Assembly (NCBI RefSeq): GCF_013373865.1
Contig: NC_050474.1
Span: 21,619,116 to 21,683,115, forward strand
Direction: 5' to 3'
From: Monomorium pharaonis
Taxonomy: Eukaryota; Arthropoda; Insecta; Hymenoptera; Formicidae
Length of the DNA: 64,000 bases
Part shown: positions 24,281 to 37,440 of the stretch, in pieces
Layout: each line of letters opens with the position of its first letter
How positions within the stretch are numbered: the first letter of the stretch is position 1
The notes under the pieces: generated by a model
Told to the model about the DNA's origin: nothing
Database searches by the model: none
The model's input: the letters and a program-made list of their open reading frames with translations, nothing else
Translations under genes and position numbers: made by a program

Positions 24281-24711
24281 TAAATCTCTATGAAAGATCT
24301 TGACGAGGAAGTAGTCGAAGAAACAGCTGACCCGTGTCTCTGCATATATTGATCTGGTTACTCCATGTTCGATATGTGGGTCGAGATTACTTTGGACAAC
24401 GTATTATTTTACAAAAATGTATGTGTAAAAAAGGTAAAAAAAAAATTATTTTCAAACATTTTTTTAGAAAAAAATTTCTTGGAATCAAAACTACTCTTGA
24501 ATAACAAATATCTCTATTATTTGGGATCATGCTTGTACGAAATATCATCGAGATATATTGGAATTATATTCGCAAGTCCAAATACATTGTCCACAAGCAA
24601 TCTCGACCCACATATCGAACGTGAAGTGGCCAGATCAATATATGCAGGGACACGATATATGTCAACTGTCCCTTCGACCACTTCCTCATCAAGATCTCTC
24701 GTAGAGGTTTA
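24281..24711. repeat. Diverged inverted duplication of a coding fragment
   Basis: The left arm (about 24281-24416) is roughly 80% identical to the reverse complement of the right arm (about 24579-24711), separated by about 160 bp. Shared blocks include GATCTTGA.GAGGAAGT, GCATATATTGATCTGG and GTTCGATATGTGGGTCGAGA. Relative to the right arm, the left arm has a 5-bp deletion after GCTGAC and a 1-bp deletion at GATTACTT-TGG. Both shift the frame, while the right arm stays open. A transcript through the locus would fold into a hairpin with a stem of about 130 bp. It could be a hairpin-RNA source, a foldback element or a decayed gene duplicate. Confidence 0.85.
24517..24708 (-). CDS. Open frame in the right arm of the inverted duplication
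   Basis: Read on the - strand from just after a TAA at 24709-24711, the frame is open for 63 codons to TAA at 24517. It contains RDLDEEVVEGTVDIYRVPAY, then IDLATSRSICGSRLL and LANIIPIYLDD. It has no Met, so it would have to be an internal or terminal exon (possible acceptor CCTCTACGAG). The other copy is frame-shifted, which suggests the ancestral sequence coded for protein. Family not recognised. It may itself be a pseudogene fragment. Confidence 0.25.
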   Translation of the reverse strand, partial: TSTRDLDEEVVEGTVDIYRVPAYIDLATSRSICGSRLLVDNVFGLANIIPIYLDDISYKHDPK

Positions 24712-24911
24712 GTAAAGCAAACTGGTCAATTATCTATTAGCTATTAGTAACGTGGATCAAAGAGAGAACTTACAAATATGTAACGTCTATCAAAGGCAGT
24801 AGAGAGATTCTGGATTTCTAAATTTTAGAGTCAAAAGAATAAAATAGAAATTAAATTTATTGTAGTTTTATGGAAATATATGTATATGTGTGTAGATGTA
24901 TATACTTTACA

Positions 24912-24914
<3 letters not shown>

Positions 24915-24949
<35 letters not shown>
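24915..24949. repeat. (TA)n microsatellite
   Basis: About 17 perfect TA units between the inverted duplication and the 25.0 kb GC-rich island. Confidence 0.97.
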
Positions 24950-25005
24950 CTTTTATATAATACTTTACATATTCAGAAAAAGTTTTTGGATCTAACCACA
25001 CTTAC

Positions 25006-25330
25006 CGCACTAAAAACCAGCACGTGTCAACGATAGCATTCGCCATTGACATGAAGACACAACGATCGAATGAGTGGTAGCCACAAAGCAGAATAAACGA
25101 AAAAAGAAAGAACACTCAATTGGTGTCCACGCGGGGTTACGCGATTCGAATTTTCGGGGCGAAAAGTCATCAGCCCGCCCGCGCTTGCATTTTTGCTCTT
25201 TGTCGGTGCATACATATGCATACGTGGACATCCGCGCACTCGCATGCCACCGTGTACACGTGTCAGTGAAAGATGAGCACGACAGTGTCGAGACGAATTG
25301 TTGTTTGCTCGCGCGCGTTGGGATTGGCAA
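25006..25330 (-). other. Candidate non-coding first exon on the - strand
   Basis: On the - strand a consensus donor (TTAGTGCG|GTAAGTGTGG) ends a CpG-rich, roughly 320-base block that borders AT-rich DNA on both sides. Frames through the block are Cys/Arg/Thr-rich and not protein-like, so a 5' leader exon is likelier than coding. The block end at 25330 is approximate. Its downstream partner would lie below 25000. Confidence 0.25.
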
Positions 25331-27240
25331 GACAGGAAATTGCGAATAATTATCGGATCAACCGGGGAAAAAAAAAATGCAAAATACAAAGGTAAACTAA
25401 AGTTCGTGCCATAGAAATAAAAAAAATTTTCTCCGCTGACGTTTCTATTTTTCTCTTTTTCACGTATTATATCTCATTTTTTCTCTTATGCTTTCGTGGA
25501 GACGAGTGAAATAAATTATGGAATTTGCTCTATTATGAATCTAATTAGCGAAATTTTTTTCTCCGGCATACGCTGGGTTAAGCATGGTTTTCTGGCAAAC
25601 TTGTCAACCATACGGATTTATGGAGCGGTTTTACCGCTGCATTTTTTTATCGTTGACTCGACTTGCATGGCTGAGTGCAGCGTTTTGTAGTGGATTCGAA
25701 AATTGCCACAAATATCATTGACACGTCGAATACGCGCGATAATGTTCCTGCATGTATTGTCCAAAAAAAGATGAAAAAAAGGAATAATTCATCGTGCACT
25801 TCAATTTCGTCGATTTTTTACATTTTGATTTTTCAACTGCTGTTTTTCTTAGCGATGTGTTCTGCTATTTGTCTTTCGCATTTGTCTTGTTTCTTCTTCA
25901 AATATTATCGTACTTTATTTTAACTTTACATCTAACAATATAAATTTTCGTATTAGCAATTCTAAAGAAAATGTGGTGTATTTTTAATAGAATAAATGTA
26001 TGTTATAAATCTGATTTATATTTGTGATATGTGCGTAACAAAGATGCCCTAAGCTTTTATATTCTTAACGTTCAAGTATCTTATTCAATCGCATAACGCT
26101 TACATTCTTTTATACACCAACGGAGATGCAGCGCGATTTTTCACCAAGTCGACCACGACACGGGTGTGGGCCATTAATAAAATTGACCACGCGCCGGAAC
26201 TCCCCTTCTCAAGGGGCGTCGGTAGTGTCCGGAGCAAGAGATAAAGAGCCGGGCCGAAGAATAGATGGAAAAAAAGCATCGCGAGCGAGTATGAGGAGAG
26301 GCCTCGTGAGGGCGAACAGGCACAAAGGGGCAAACATATGTCTTTGAAGCGTGCTACAACGAGAAGGTGTAACGGCGCTATTTTCCTTCCCAAAAGTATC
26401 TTCGATGTTCGAACGCGAGGGCGTCTCCGGCCGCCCTGTCGATGTGGCACAAGCGTTAAACTGACCTGACTTCCTGCGACTTCTACGAAGATATACGTAC
26501 GGAGTTAATGTCCTAGAAAATTGCCGGGCTGACCGTACTACTGGAAACTCACTGGAGTTACACACGCACACACGCGTTTCTCCTTTTCATTTTATAACAA
26601 CTAACGAATGATCCCTCCTTTCCTCCCCTTTCCTCTCACCGACACTTTGAAGAAGTCGGTCTTACGACGATCCATTAAGTTTTCAGACACGCAATCACGG
26701 TGCTAGGTTTTTGTTCGACGCGCGTTGCTTCGAACAATGCTGGTTCATGTGTTCACGTGTAAGTAATAATACAGAGTGATCGAAAGAGACAAGGTTGAAA
26801 TAGTTTAGAATTAAACAACATAGATTGCTTCGCCTTCGGTTTTGTCAATAAGGAGCAGAAGTTAGTCAGCGAATACACGAAATTCTACAACGAGAATTTG
26901 TTTATAAAACAGTCGGATATAACAGGTAAGAGATTACGTTTAACATTTTTATGGAAAAATAATGGGAAAAGAAATGGGAGAAAAATTAATAGAATATTTA
27001 ATAATCGCGAAAAGAGACAGATTGCACTTGGACGAGTAATCGATCCGTCCGTACACTTCCGCAATGAGTTTTACTTCGTGAAAGTTACGACCAAGTAATT
27101 TATCGGCGTCCTGGAGTACCAAGCTCGAAGTATTCACGAAGAATTACTCTTTTCATGATATAATTTTGAACGTTCGCACATGATGAGTTATATAAGTCAT
27201 TTCTGAGCATGCTAAATTGCGTATATGGGGGAATTTATGA

Positions 27241-27264
27241 AAACACGGCCGCTAAGCCGTGTTT
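27241..27264. repeat. Perfect 9-bp stem hairpin
   Basis: AAACACGGC at 27241-27249 pairs perfectly with GCCGTGTTT at 27256-27264 across a 6-base loop. The 3' side runs into a TTTAATTAAA palindrome. No T-run or gene end makes it an obvious terminator. Confidence 0.8.
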
Positions 27265-27381
27265 AATTAAACGAGAACAATGAGCCGGTTATGAGCCGCA
27301 AGACATAATCGGTGCGAGATCATAAGTATACGTTTAATTAAACCAGGTAACGAGAGCGAGTCAAAATCAAGTAGTTTAATT
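27262..27381. promoter_or_regulatory. Cluster of three TTTAATTAAA palindromes
   Basis: The 10-bp palindrome TTTAATTAAA, with the TAATTA core bound by many homeodomain proteins, occurs three times in about 120 bp (27262, about 27332, about 27372). The first is within a 21-base match to 23972-23992, which begins TTTAATTAAACGAGAACAAT. A regulatory role is inference; AT-rich DNA yields such sites by chance, but this spacing is tight. Confidence 0.3.
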
Positions 27382-30300
27382 AAAGTTTGTTCCATCTAAT
27401 AATCATTTCCTTTTATTTTTGCGAGAGTAGAAACAATTTATTTAAATCACTATACGTTTCAATTAGTTATTGAATTAAATTATTTTCCTTCTCGTTTAAT
27501 TCTGTCCGTGCAAAATAAATATTTTCAATCTTTCAAATCAATTCGAAAATGTATCACAAATAATATTATAAATTTAAATAAAAAATTTAAATATAAATAT
27601 AATTAAAGTTTCTTGTAAAAATAAAAAAAATTAAAAAAAATTTAAATTTTCAGAAAATAAATCCTTTTTATCTTCATTCATTGTATAAACCATTTACTGT
27701 ATAATATGATAATTTTTAGACTTGTTTGATTTCTTGTCAGAAATTTCATATTTACCGTTTACGTTTATATTTATAATTTTTGTTTCATATATTGCTTATA
27801 TTGCTTGATTTTCAGCTTTGATTTTATAATAAAATTGTTTATAATATGATACTACTGATAAAGAATGATTTGACGTCATAAATCAAATTTTTAACAAAAT
27901 AATCTTGTTTTTGTAGGCAACTTCTCACTTAAGCGTACATATAAGGATAATCTAAAATAAAAATTAATTTAATGCGCGATAATTATCTCTCCTTTTGGTA
28001 CCAGATTTTTTAAATGTTGGTGATGTGTATTTATATTTATATATAAAAATAATTTCCTTCATATAATTCAATTACATAAGACAATTAAGAAAATTATTTT
28101 GCGTGCAAGGCGTTCAAACAAATCGATTAGTCAGAGCACCTATCTATATTATGCACGATGTTTAATGATCCATCGACCGTTTCGACACGATGGACACTTA
28201 AATCAGGAGAGTGCTGTCGGCAAGCCGGTTTTCCCACCAAGGAAAGGGGAGGATTCCCGGGACGGGAGAATCGATTCCCCGAGCTACCTACGCTCTACGC
28301 GTATTCCACGAAACATTAAATCACATGGCTCAGCGGGCTGCCATCGGCAATATGCTACTTGTTTACTAAATCACTTCTCATTGACTACTCCACCAGGCAA
28401 ATAACCGCCGATAGTAATGAGGGACACTTGATTGTGCATCAAAGCCGAAGACGCGTGCCCTGCGTGCTCCGCGTACGTTCGATCGTCAAGTACGTATGTG
28501 TGTGTGTGGCTGATCACGCACAATTGCCACGTGTGCGTACGCATTTTGTAGATGTTTCGCTGATTGCGTATAATGCCGAATGAATATGTGCATGTATGTA
28601 TATGTGCCTGTGTATACGTGTGTAGGTGTAAACGTGTGTAACCGTTAGTAGGTGAGGGTGGTTCGGTACATGACATCATCCCGCCGGGAATGATACGTGA
28701 ACGTTCAAAGAGTAGTCTTTTTATAAACGATCCCATGGTATATGTTAACCCTGTTACGTTTTTGCGGAATTTTATTGTACGTATACATTTTACGGTTCCG
28801 CTCCCCTCTCACATCGTTATGATACCGTGTAAAAACAAAATCGCGTACGGCATCGTGAACTCCCATCGGAAAACGGAGGTGAATGTGTTTTCGTGAGGCG
28901 GCATTTACGGCGGGAATCGTTTTTGCCTTTGTTTGTTCGTTTCTGCGTTCTCTAATCCGATTTAATTCGCGCTAGCAATGTCGCGTTTCCAGGTAATGCC
29001 GCGTTCTAAAAGGTAATGTTAATTACTTAATAGCATTGAAATATCGTGAATACCTCATTTTGTTGCATTGTTATGTTCTAACGCTATTAAGCACAACGCG
29101 CAACTAAAAGTCCAACTTCAACTTTAATGAGAAAACGCAGTAGCATTAGCTTCAGAAATAATAATAAAAGAAAATGTTCAGACAACAAAATTTTCTAAAA
29201 GACTCTCGTGCGACGGTGACGTTCTCTTCGCGCGCGCGTATGTGTGTTTTGACATGTAATAATTCTCTTCAAAGTATTTTTTTTATTCAAATTGGTGACA
29301 TTCTTTTGTAATTTGATTATAGATAGCTGAATGGCGCGCATGATTGGATGCGTCGTATTGGACTGCGGCCGTATGCTGTCGATCGCCGGCGAATCTGCAT
29401 GACAGAGGTCCAAATGTCGTCGGGCGACATATGATGTCCGACCAATTTGAAGCCGACAATAAGAGAAACTCCGCCACGCCGAGAATCTATCGTTCGCAAC
29501 TGTTACGTCAACATTGTGCCGGGCGATGAGTATGCAGAAACGTAGGAACGAAAAACGTGCCTGGTCATTAATACGAATTTGTCGTACGGCCAACTTTCAA
29601 ATGAGATCGATGACGATTCCATTTCCGTTCGGAGCACGTCACCTCCGCATTCATCGAGATGCGTGAGCAGCGGCGATGGCAGCCTCGAAGAATGACGAGG
29701 GATCATTATTAACTTTTTTTCCTTCGACGCGGCGCGCGTAGCCACGCTTCTCGCGTAAACATCGCCTCTTTTTACTTTTTACTCCAACAGTAGCCCTACG
29801 TAAAATGTTGTAAGGGGCTATCGAACCGTGACATATGTAATGTTCGATTAGGGGACCTTGTAGTTTTTTTTTTATCTAGTTTGTCTTGTTTGCGTACAAA
29901 CATTTAATCCCTGAGCATCAACACTCTCAGATGTTCTGTCAACTTGTACTGAATAAACAGAAACTGCGATCCGATATATTAGAAGTAATTAAAGCAAACA
30001 CGAAGCATAATTATTTCACCGATTCGAACGCAATTTTGGACGCAAACGGATGAATGATAACTATTGCAATGCCGGCGTTGCATTATCCGCGACTGTATTC
30101 AATCATGCAAATAGGCATGTATAGTGCATCGCGTGCTAATGTTACCCACATTAAAGCGTACAGAACGTGGATTGACCCCTTCTCTCTACCCTTCCGGCTA
30201 CTGGCTGGTGCTTATTACGCGGTATCTAGTACCGGCACACACGATATCGATATATAAGGCGCATTAACGCGCGCCGCTGCGTCGAAGACCGACCGGGACC

Positions 30301-33300
30301 ATGACGAGAGCACACGTGCAGCCCTGTGTAAAGAGCGAGCGAGCAAAGAGGAGAATGAGAGAAAGAAAAAAAGAGAGAGGGAGAGAGTGCGCACGACCCG
30401 CGTGCTCCGATTCCACACGGTGGTGTCGGCGTGTTAAGTCGACATCACCTAGGGTTACAAGCCAACTCGCGTTACGAGTCTCCTTCGTACCAATCGCAAC
30501 TACAACGTATGTACTACATATGTGCACACGCTCTTCCCCAAACTGCCTTGAAACTGCCGTAACTGTTTCCCGCGATTCCGATATCACGAAATTCGAGCCA
30601 AGACTTACGGCACCCGCCGCCGGATATACACACCGAGTTTGCATCCGAACTTGACGAAAATTATAAATCGAATTTAGCTAGATTAATCCGTACGGTACGG
30701 AAAGATCAAATTTTCTGACAGATTTATCTCGTTATCATAGCCACGAATTTGTTCAAATAAAAAACTGCTTTTATCTTATAGTTTATCTTCTATATTTTTG
30801 TTATATTTATTTTGCCCTCCCCCCCTTTTTCTCTCGTTGTCGTTTTCTTGTTTGATATCTCAAGGGAGAAACTGTTTGTCTATTCTTCGAGAGTTTTTCC
30901 AAGATTAAGACAAAGGCTTTCTATTACACCGACAACTAAATTAACGTTCGCAACAAAACGACTGCTACGTGAAACGAAAAATACACAATCTCTCTTCGTT
31001 TGTCTCCCGAGATACGCGGTGTTCCATTCACGAGTGGTCGAAGTCAGCACAATAGTAATTCACGATTCTATGCCAGTGACGTGGCGCTCAACGTGCCGCG
31101 AATATACCATGTCGTTGTGTCTTTTTCAAAGGCGGCGCGTTAGGGTCGCGGACACATATTGCTTACGCTTCGAGAACGTATTCGGGTGACGCGTATTTGT
31201 TCTGTCTCTCGCCGTAAACACCCCGACGTTTCTACGGATTCCACATGACATACATCGGGGGGGTGTGCAGGTGCGCGCGGAAAATACGGGAGGCGGGAGT
31301 GCCCCGTGGCGAAACAAACTTGCGTGTACAATTTAATTAAGAATTAACCCCTATGCAATTTCCTCGCCGATCGCGGAGGTTGACCTCGCCCGTTTGCGCG
31401 TGTCAGGAGGCATCTCGTTACGAGGTGCATCGATAAATGGAAAAATGTGGAAAACGACACGTTAAGATGAATAAATTTTATAATTCTAAAATCATTCCGT
31501 GTAACTAATAGATATTTGAGTGAGTTTGAAAAAAATATGAATTATTACGATGTCATTGTAAAAAGAGATTTATAGTACAGACGTTTAGCAATTGCCAAAC
31601 GAGAGATATATGGACTTGCTAAATAATTATTTGAAGTTAGGTACGAGATTGCTCGACACGGGAAAGCGAATACTAGAATCTGAGAATCTAACTTTATGCA
31701 TTTAGTTTGTGATATATCTTTTGATTGGTCAAACGGACTTGATTACTTGTACCGATTCCTTAAGTAACTATAACCAATTTAATTTCAACCGGGAGTTGAG
31801 TTCCTAGAGTTTACTTCGTGATACCAATTTGTGTGTTGGAGAGGAATGTCGGAGAATATTATGCGAAATCTGTTTCTAACTCACGGATAAAAGGAAAGAC
31901 ACCAAAGCAAGAGCTTCACGATTTTTTATATTAAAAAAAAACTGATAACAAGATATAGTCATTTATTTACTATTTGTAATTTCCTAATTGATGAAAAATG
32001 TTTAATCAATATATTTTAAAATAAACAATTTGATCCAGGTGAAGAGAAATATTGTGCTAAGTTTAAATCAGAATCAATTAGATTATCGTCAAAATTATTT
32101 TGCACAGTAGAAATGATATCCGATCCTGTCAGATAACTTTATTAGGATATTGAATATTCTCTCTTGAAAGGATTGGTATATTCACGGCAGTATTCGTGAT
32201 AGACGTTAATACTGTGCAAACAGTTAGCATCTTCTAATGCCATGCCAGAGGAGTGATCAACATTGTTCTCAATATTCATTTGTAGAACTTCAGATATTGC
32301 TATTGATTATTCGATTAAATATCCTATTCTATTATTCATACGAAATGTAAATTTACTACCTTAGCAATTTTAATTATGTATATCGAGTAACTAGAATAAC
32401 TGCACTAATTTGCATCTTAAATATTTCAAGAAAAGTGTACCATATCTGCCTTACACATATAAAACATTTGGTATTAAATTATTTTAATCTTCAAATATTA
32501 ACACCACAAATCATTCATGTAATATGCTATACAATTAAAGTAAAATATTAAGCATCGGTAGGGGCCGTGATAATTGATCACACCATGATCACGTACAAAA
32601 TTACAGGCCTGATCCTGCTAATTCATGTTTCCGGCACCGGTGCTTTCCTGCCTCTTTGAGGAGACAGAGGTTCTCGCAATCGTGACGCGGTCGATCGACG
32701 ATCTCGCGCTCTCGTTGAGGAGGAGCCATAAACGCGAAGGATCTTTCATCCGCAGGACCATCAATAACGCGCAACGGGTCCTGAAAGCTATAGGTGCTAT
32801 GCCGGCTCCACCCAGTTTCCACGCTTCGCCGCTCCCGTCTAACAAGGCAGGTTCAAGTGCCTATTGTCGGGTTATGAATACGGGAAACATGTTCGATCCC
32901 CACCTCGTGCGCACTCGAGGAGAGCAGTTACAAAATTATGATATATCACGCGTCACGCTGACGGCTGCGACAACGTGCGCATATAAAAGTGCGAAACCCG
33001 CGGCCGGACCCGAAAATTTCGCAGCCGTATAACTGGAGTATTCCCTTTCTCTCCGTCTCTTTTTTCTCATATTTATACATCGAGTCCTGATTTCGGTAAA
33101 TTGAACGACAGTGAGCGATGAGAAAGATCCGTTCACTATGCATCGGTGCCATGCAACTCACACGAAAATGGGAGGTAGCCAGTTTGCTTGTAAATTTTCG
33201 TCTTTTACTCTTTTGCTCAGGATTTTACGCAGGACAAATTTTTACGACGAATCTCTTCATTATAATTAAGAGTATATGATAACGTTATATAATTTTATAA

Positions 33301-36300
33301 TTTGGAAATGACGAGAAATACACGATTCGTTATTTCAAATTATTAATGTAAAAAAGCAAAAAATATTAATATTTCTTTGAATTTATTTTATCATTTTGCA
33401 GACCGCTCCTTGGTGTTGCATGCAATCGTCTCATATCGCTAGCAAGTGTAGGTCTTGAAAATCGATCTGTGCCAACGTTGTCGGCCTTATAGGCCACAAT
33501 AATCGTTGTTAGAAATACATCGAGTCTAGATAAATTTTAGCGACGTGCAAGAAATCGTTACAATGAATTTCGCCGCGTAATGGTCCAAAGTGGCATATCA
33601 TGCGTTCATCGAGGCTGTAAAGTTTTCAGCCGGAAAACGAATGTGACCGCCGACTGTGACTCGAGGGTGCACGTTACGTTCTGGCATAATGATAGTAAAG
33701 TTATTAGCTCCCGAGGCGCAATGAATATGCAACGACCCGCGATGAATCGACAGACTTTCCCTAATAACTCGACGATGATTTTATATTAATTCCAAGATCC
33801 CCTGTGAGATACCGTAAACGACGTACTTGGCGAAGTGTCGCTAGACTTCCGGTAAAATGGAAAATACACGGATACAGAAGAATACTGTCAAGAAAAGTGT
33901 TCAACTTCTTTTTTCTTTTAGTAAATAACAATCTTCAATAAAGAATATTTTCTTAATAATTATCTTAAAATATATTCATAAAAAATTTTAGAAAACTCAT
34001 GTTAAAAAAAATTATAAAATTGTACTGAAAAAAAGAATAAAGTGGAAATTGTATTTTTGATTGAAATATTAAATTACTAGGATTTAAAATAAACTTAATA
34101 ACAAATTTATAATAAATTAACAGATATATGTAAACTTATAAAATATTTGATATCACTAATATGTAATTCAAATAATTAATAATACATAGTACGTTATATA
34201 TTTTTCTTTATTTACACAGTTTATCTTCGGTAAATATTTTTTGTTTCAAGTAAATATTCTTTGTAAAGATAAGCATTTCTTAAAAGAAAAAAACTAAAAA
34301 TTGAGCAATCAATTTTCACAGCAGGAAAATGATATTTTTCTTCGTGCGGTCGAATTTCAGCTTGCATTAAGCTTCGTAGCGGAAAATCAAGTTACAAAAC
34401 CTACACGAGTAGTTGCATGAATTAATCAGTTTTATCGATTGGATGTAATTTTATTCAACAGACGTGTCTCTCTGGATGGCTTATGTAATGCATTTTAATC
34501 GCGGTAGTACCATCATGATAATTATTATTAGCACCCTACGCGAAATGCATTTGTACCGTAACTTCTCTCCTTCTCGTTTGACAATCGTCGTGTCGGATAG
34601 ATCACCCTCGTCGCGCATTCCGTGCTTTGTCTCTCCCTCCGCGTTGTTTGCGCAAGTTGCATCCACAACCCTCTGTCCCCTTGCTACCTAATTTAATAAA
34701 CGTCCCCGCACAAGGAAACGGAGGGGTTGTGGTTCGTCGTTGGAAGAATGGCGATTCGCTTCTCTCTGACGCGCAACTCTCATCTCCGCGTCTCTTTTTT
34801 CAATCGCCACGCTCTTCGTCTCCGGAATGTTCAATTTGTACATACTTTGAACTTAATGTCGCCTACCAACGCGCCAGTGCCTGAACGATATCGAATGACG
34901 CAACGATGCGGAATTTAATGACGCGTTCAGTTGAATTCACTCTCGCTTACGTCCTTGCTCACAGCGCGCGTGCAATTCGCGATTAATCGTACCATAAATT
35001 ATATCGTCCGTTAATTATGCGACATTTGTATTATATATCCGATATATACGACGGACAATTGTTAAATATCAAAGGGCTTAAAGCATAACGGATATGAGGC
35101 ACGACCATTATATGATAGTATTTGTTGATAGCAAAAATTATGCATGTTAAGTTAAGCCAAATATATAAATAAGAAGAAGTTGTATTTTTAACATATAAAA
35201 TAGTATTATTATTCAGTTATCATTCAATTAGTATCATTCAATACTATTATTATTAAGTTCAATATTATTATGAAAAAATTAAACGTTTACTTTCATTGTA
35301 ACTATATGTAATAAAAATTATTTAGCCATTTCATTATTATTAAAAAAATTATATGGCATAATTTCACTTTTACACAACGATCGTTAAAGTGTTACATGTA
35401 AATTACAAATCATGTTTCGCTAGTCACTTTATGCGTAATTGATGAACATACGTGAATGAAAGTTGAAGCAATAACCGATTGAAAATCCACATTTCATCTT
35501 TGACTGCTAACCAATATCTCATCGTTACGAAGTCCGCGGCCAAGGGAGGATTTCGTATTTCAATTTCTCGACCGAGGGAAGAGAAAGAACGATTCGCGAT
35601 AAAGCTCTTAATGGAAAAAACAACTCGCACTATCTAGGTGCATAAAACCCCTTGTACAGTTCGCCTCAGTTTGGCCATCTTTCTAAAACTTTATCTACGA
35701 TCGTGACACCGTGAGTATCCCTCTTTTATCAGCTTTATAAATTAAGCATTTTTCACGATTAGTATAGAGCTTTTTATAATCCCAGTTTTACATGCTGAAT
35801 ATAAAATAACTTATCTTCAGTCTCGTTTTCAAATACATTTCCCTTCTTTTATTTATTTGTCATAATTATGCCTTTAATCTACTTTTCTTTCAAGTTTATT
35901 TTCGTAACTAATTATGCTTCTGAAATCTTAAAAGCTATTGCAAATAATTTAAATTAAGTGTAATTTTGCATTTTACGGACTATTTAATTTATTAAAGAGA
36001 CCGTGACCCAAATGGTTCAAGTTAAAAGTCGCGACTCTGCTGGCACTTTATCAAAGACGTCAGGCAATAGAGCACTTTCGTAGTGGTGCCAGCAAAAAGA
36101 ATCATGAAGAAGCCGCACTCTCGGTCGCCTGTGGAGCTTAAGAAACTCTGACAAATAAAGATTTATGACTGAGAAAGCTGGTTGATCTTTGGAGCGAGAA
36201 AAGAAAAATAAGTTTCGACATTAAGAGGTATCAAAGCGCTGTATTCATTTTTTCTCTTACTTTTCAATTTCCTAATTTACGTAAAAAAGAGAGCATGTAA

Positions 36301-36738
36301 GACAACATAACTCAAATGATGCAACATCTAGATATCTAGAAATTACAATATCATTTTAATTTAAAGTATTAAAATATTACAATGACATAATAAAATCGTT
36401 CAAAAATGTATTGATGAGATTGATTAAAATAAAATATTGAAAAAATTCGAAACATTCAGAATAATAAAAAATTTAAAAAGTAAGAATCTTCAAAAAATAT
36501 GTGAATACCTATCTGAATCACCAATTATTAATGCACATATTCAACGGACGTTATTTAAATAAAACATAACTTAACAAAAATTTATGTTGCCTTTATTCAT
36601 CTTTTCTATTTATCCTGCATACTATTTACGTAGAAGAAATGTGTAAAATCGACAAATACGTCGTTTTATTATGGTCGTAAAAAGGGCGCACACGTGTAGC
36701 GCGACGTACGTAAATTACTGTTTATCCATGTACATGAT

Positions 36739-36744
36739 TTTATT
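36739..36744 (-). promoter_or_regulatory. Candidate poly(A) signal AATAAA (- strand)
   Basis: It begins two bases after the TGA of the candidate terminal exon. That is unusually close, so the 3' UTR would be only a few tens of bases. Confidence 0.35.
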
Positions 36745-36745
36745 A

Positions 36746-36949
36746 TCAGGAATGATGTTCAGCATGTGGGAGTATAGAGTAGGCAGTGTTATCGTTAGAC
36801 ATGGCGCCTTTCTTCTGGTAAGATTCGATCGACGCATTACAGGGTCTTGCCTCGTAGAAAGAGTATGCAAGCCCTTTGATGTAGCTCGGAAATTGCGGGA
36901 CGCCTCCGATATTTTCTCTCCTGACATTTTTCACACGCTCAAGCAAGAG
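36746..36949 (-). CDS. Candidate terminal exon of a - strand gene
   Basis: On the - strand a good acceptor (GGTATTTTTTTATTTAG) leads into an exon open for 67 codons to TGA, followed at once by AATAAA. The product begins LLLERVKNVRRENIGGVPQF, continues through SYIKGLAYSFYEARPC and ends SNDNTAYSILPHAEHHS, like a soluble C-terminal tail. The exon starts in phase 0 and so fits phase-0 donors inside the exon at 37198-37440. Two other frames here are also open, so strand and frame are not proven. Family not recognised. Confidence 0.4.
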   Translation of the reverse strand, partial: LLLERVKNVRRENIGGVPQFPSYIKGLAYSFYEARPCNASIESYQKKGAMSNDNTAYSILPHAEHHS

Positions 36950-37197
36950 CTAAATAAAAAAATACCGTTCCACAATTAATTTCATTCATAGACGACATTT
37001 TAATGAAATTTTAATCTTAGATCTATATCAAAATATTTAACAATTATCAAAATTAATTAATTTTTTATAATTGAATTCATTGAAATATATTTAGAGTAGA
37101 GAAGAACTTTTTCCGAAAGACACTTATTCAAAAGTATTCAAAAATATTTGTGCACTATCAATGGACACAATTGCCACACCTTTTATAACGTCGTTAC

Positions 37198-37440
37198 TTA
37201 TTTTACAATTCGTTTCTCGTTAACTACATGGTCCGTTTGAAGGTTGTTTACTTGATCGGTAGCATCTAATCTTCTAGGAACGACCGAGGATCGCTCTCCG
37301 GGGAAATCAATATGATCACTGTTAAACCTTTTTTCATAGACTTCCATAGCTTTGAGCGCAGAATCGACTTCTGAAATAACACCCACGGTGATGTCCTGCG
37401 GTTTCTCGCACTCCATAGTGGCTATTACTCCGTACGATAT
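37198..37440 (-). CDS. Candidate exon of the same - strand gene
   Basis: An acceptor with a pyrimidine tract (CATCCTGCTCTCGTAG) precedes a frame open for 80 codons to TAA. The protein reads ISYGVIATMECEKPQDITVG, then EVDSALKAMEVYEKRFNSD, then ERSSVVPRRLDATDQ. The balanced composition and natural codon choice make this one of the better coding candidates. Two phase-0 donors (GATCAA|GTAAAC and GAATT|GTAAAA) could splice before the stop into 36949. Otherwise the protein ends here with VVNEKRIVK. I cannot name the family. Confidence 0.45.
   Translation of the reverse strand: MSYGVIATMECEKPQDITVGVISEVDSALKAMEVYEKRFNSDHIDFPGERSSVVPRRLDATDQVNNLQTDHVVNEKRIVK

Larger units (their letters stand above)
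25331..36738. other. Long stretch without a supported gene
   Basis: CpG-rich islands at about 26.1-26.6, 28.1-29.0, 29.2-29.8, 30.0-30.7, 31.0-31.4, 32.6-33.2 and 34.4-35.0 kb alternate with AT-rich tracts. In the islands several frames on both strands are open at once (for example 32618-32845 - and 32625-33032 +), which argues for composition rather than coding. A GA-rich run lies at 30350-30390. Confidence 0.4.

Noticed and set aside
32618..33032. Overlapping frames of 73-135 codons on both strands
   Set aside because: Three frames are open at once in a CpG-rich block with no splice or domain support, so composition is the simpler explanation.
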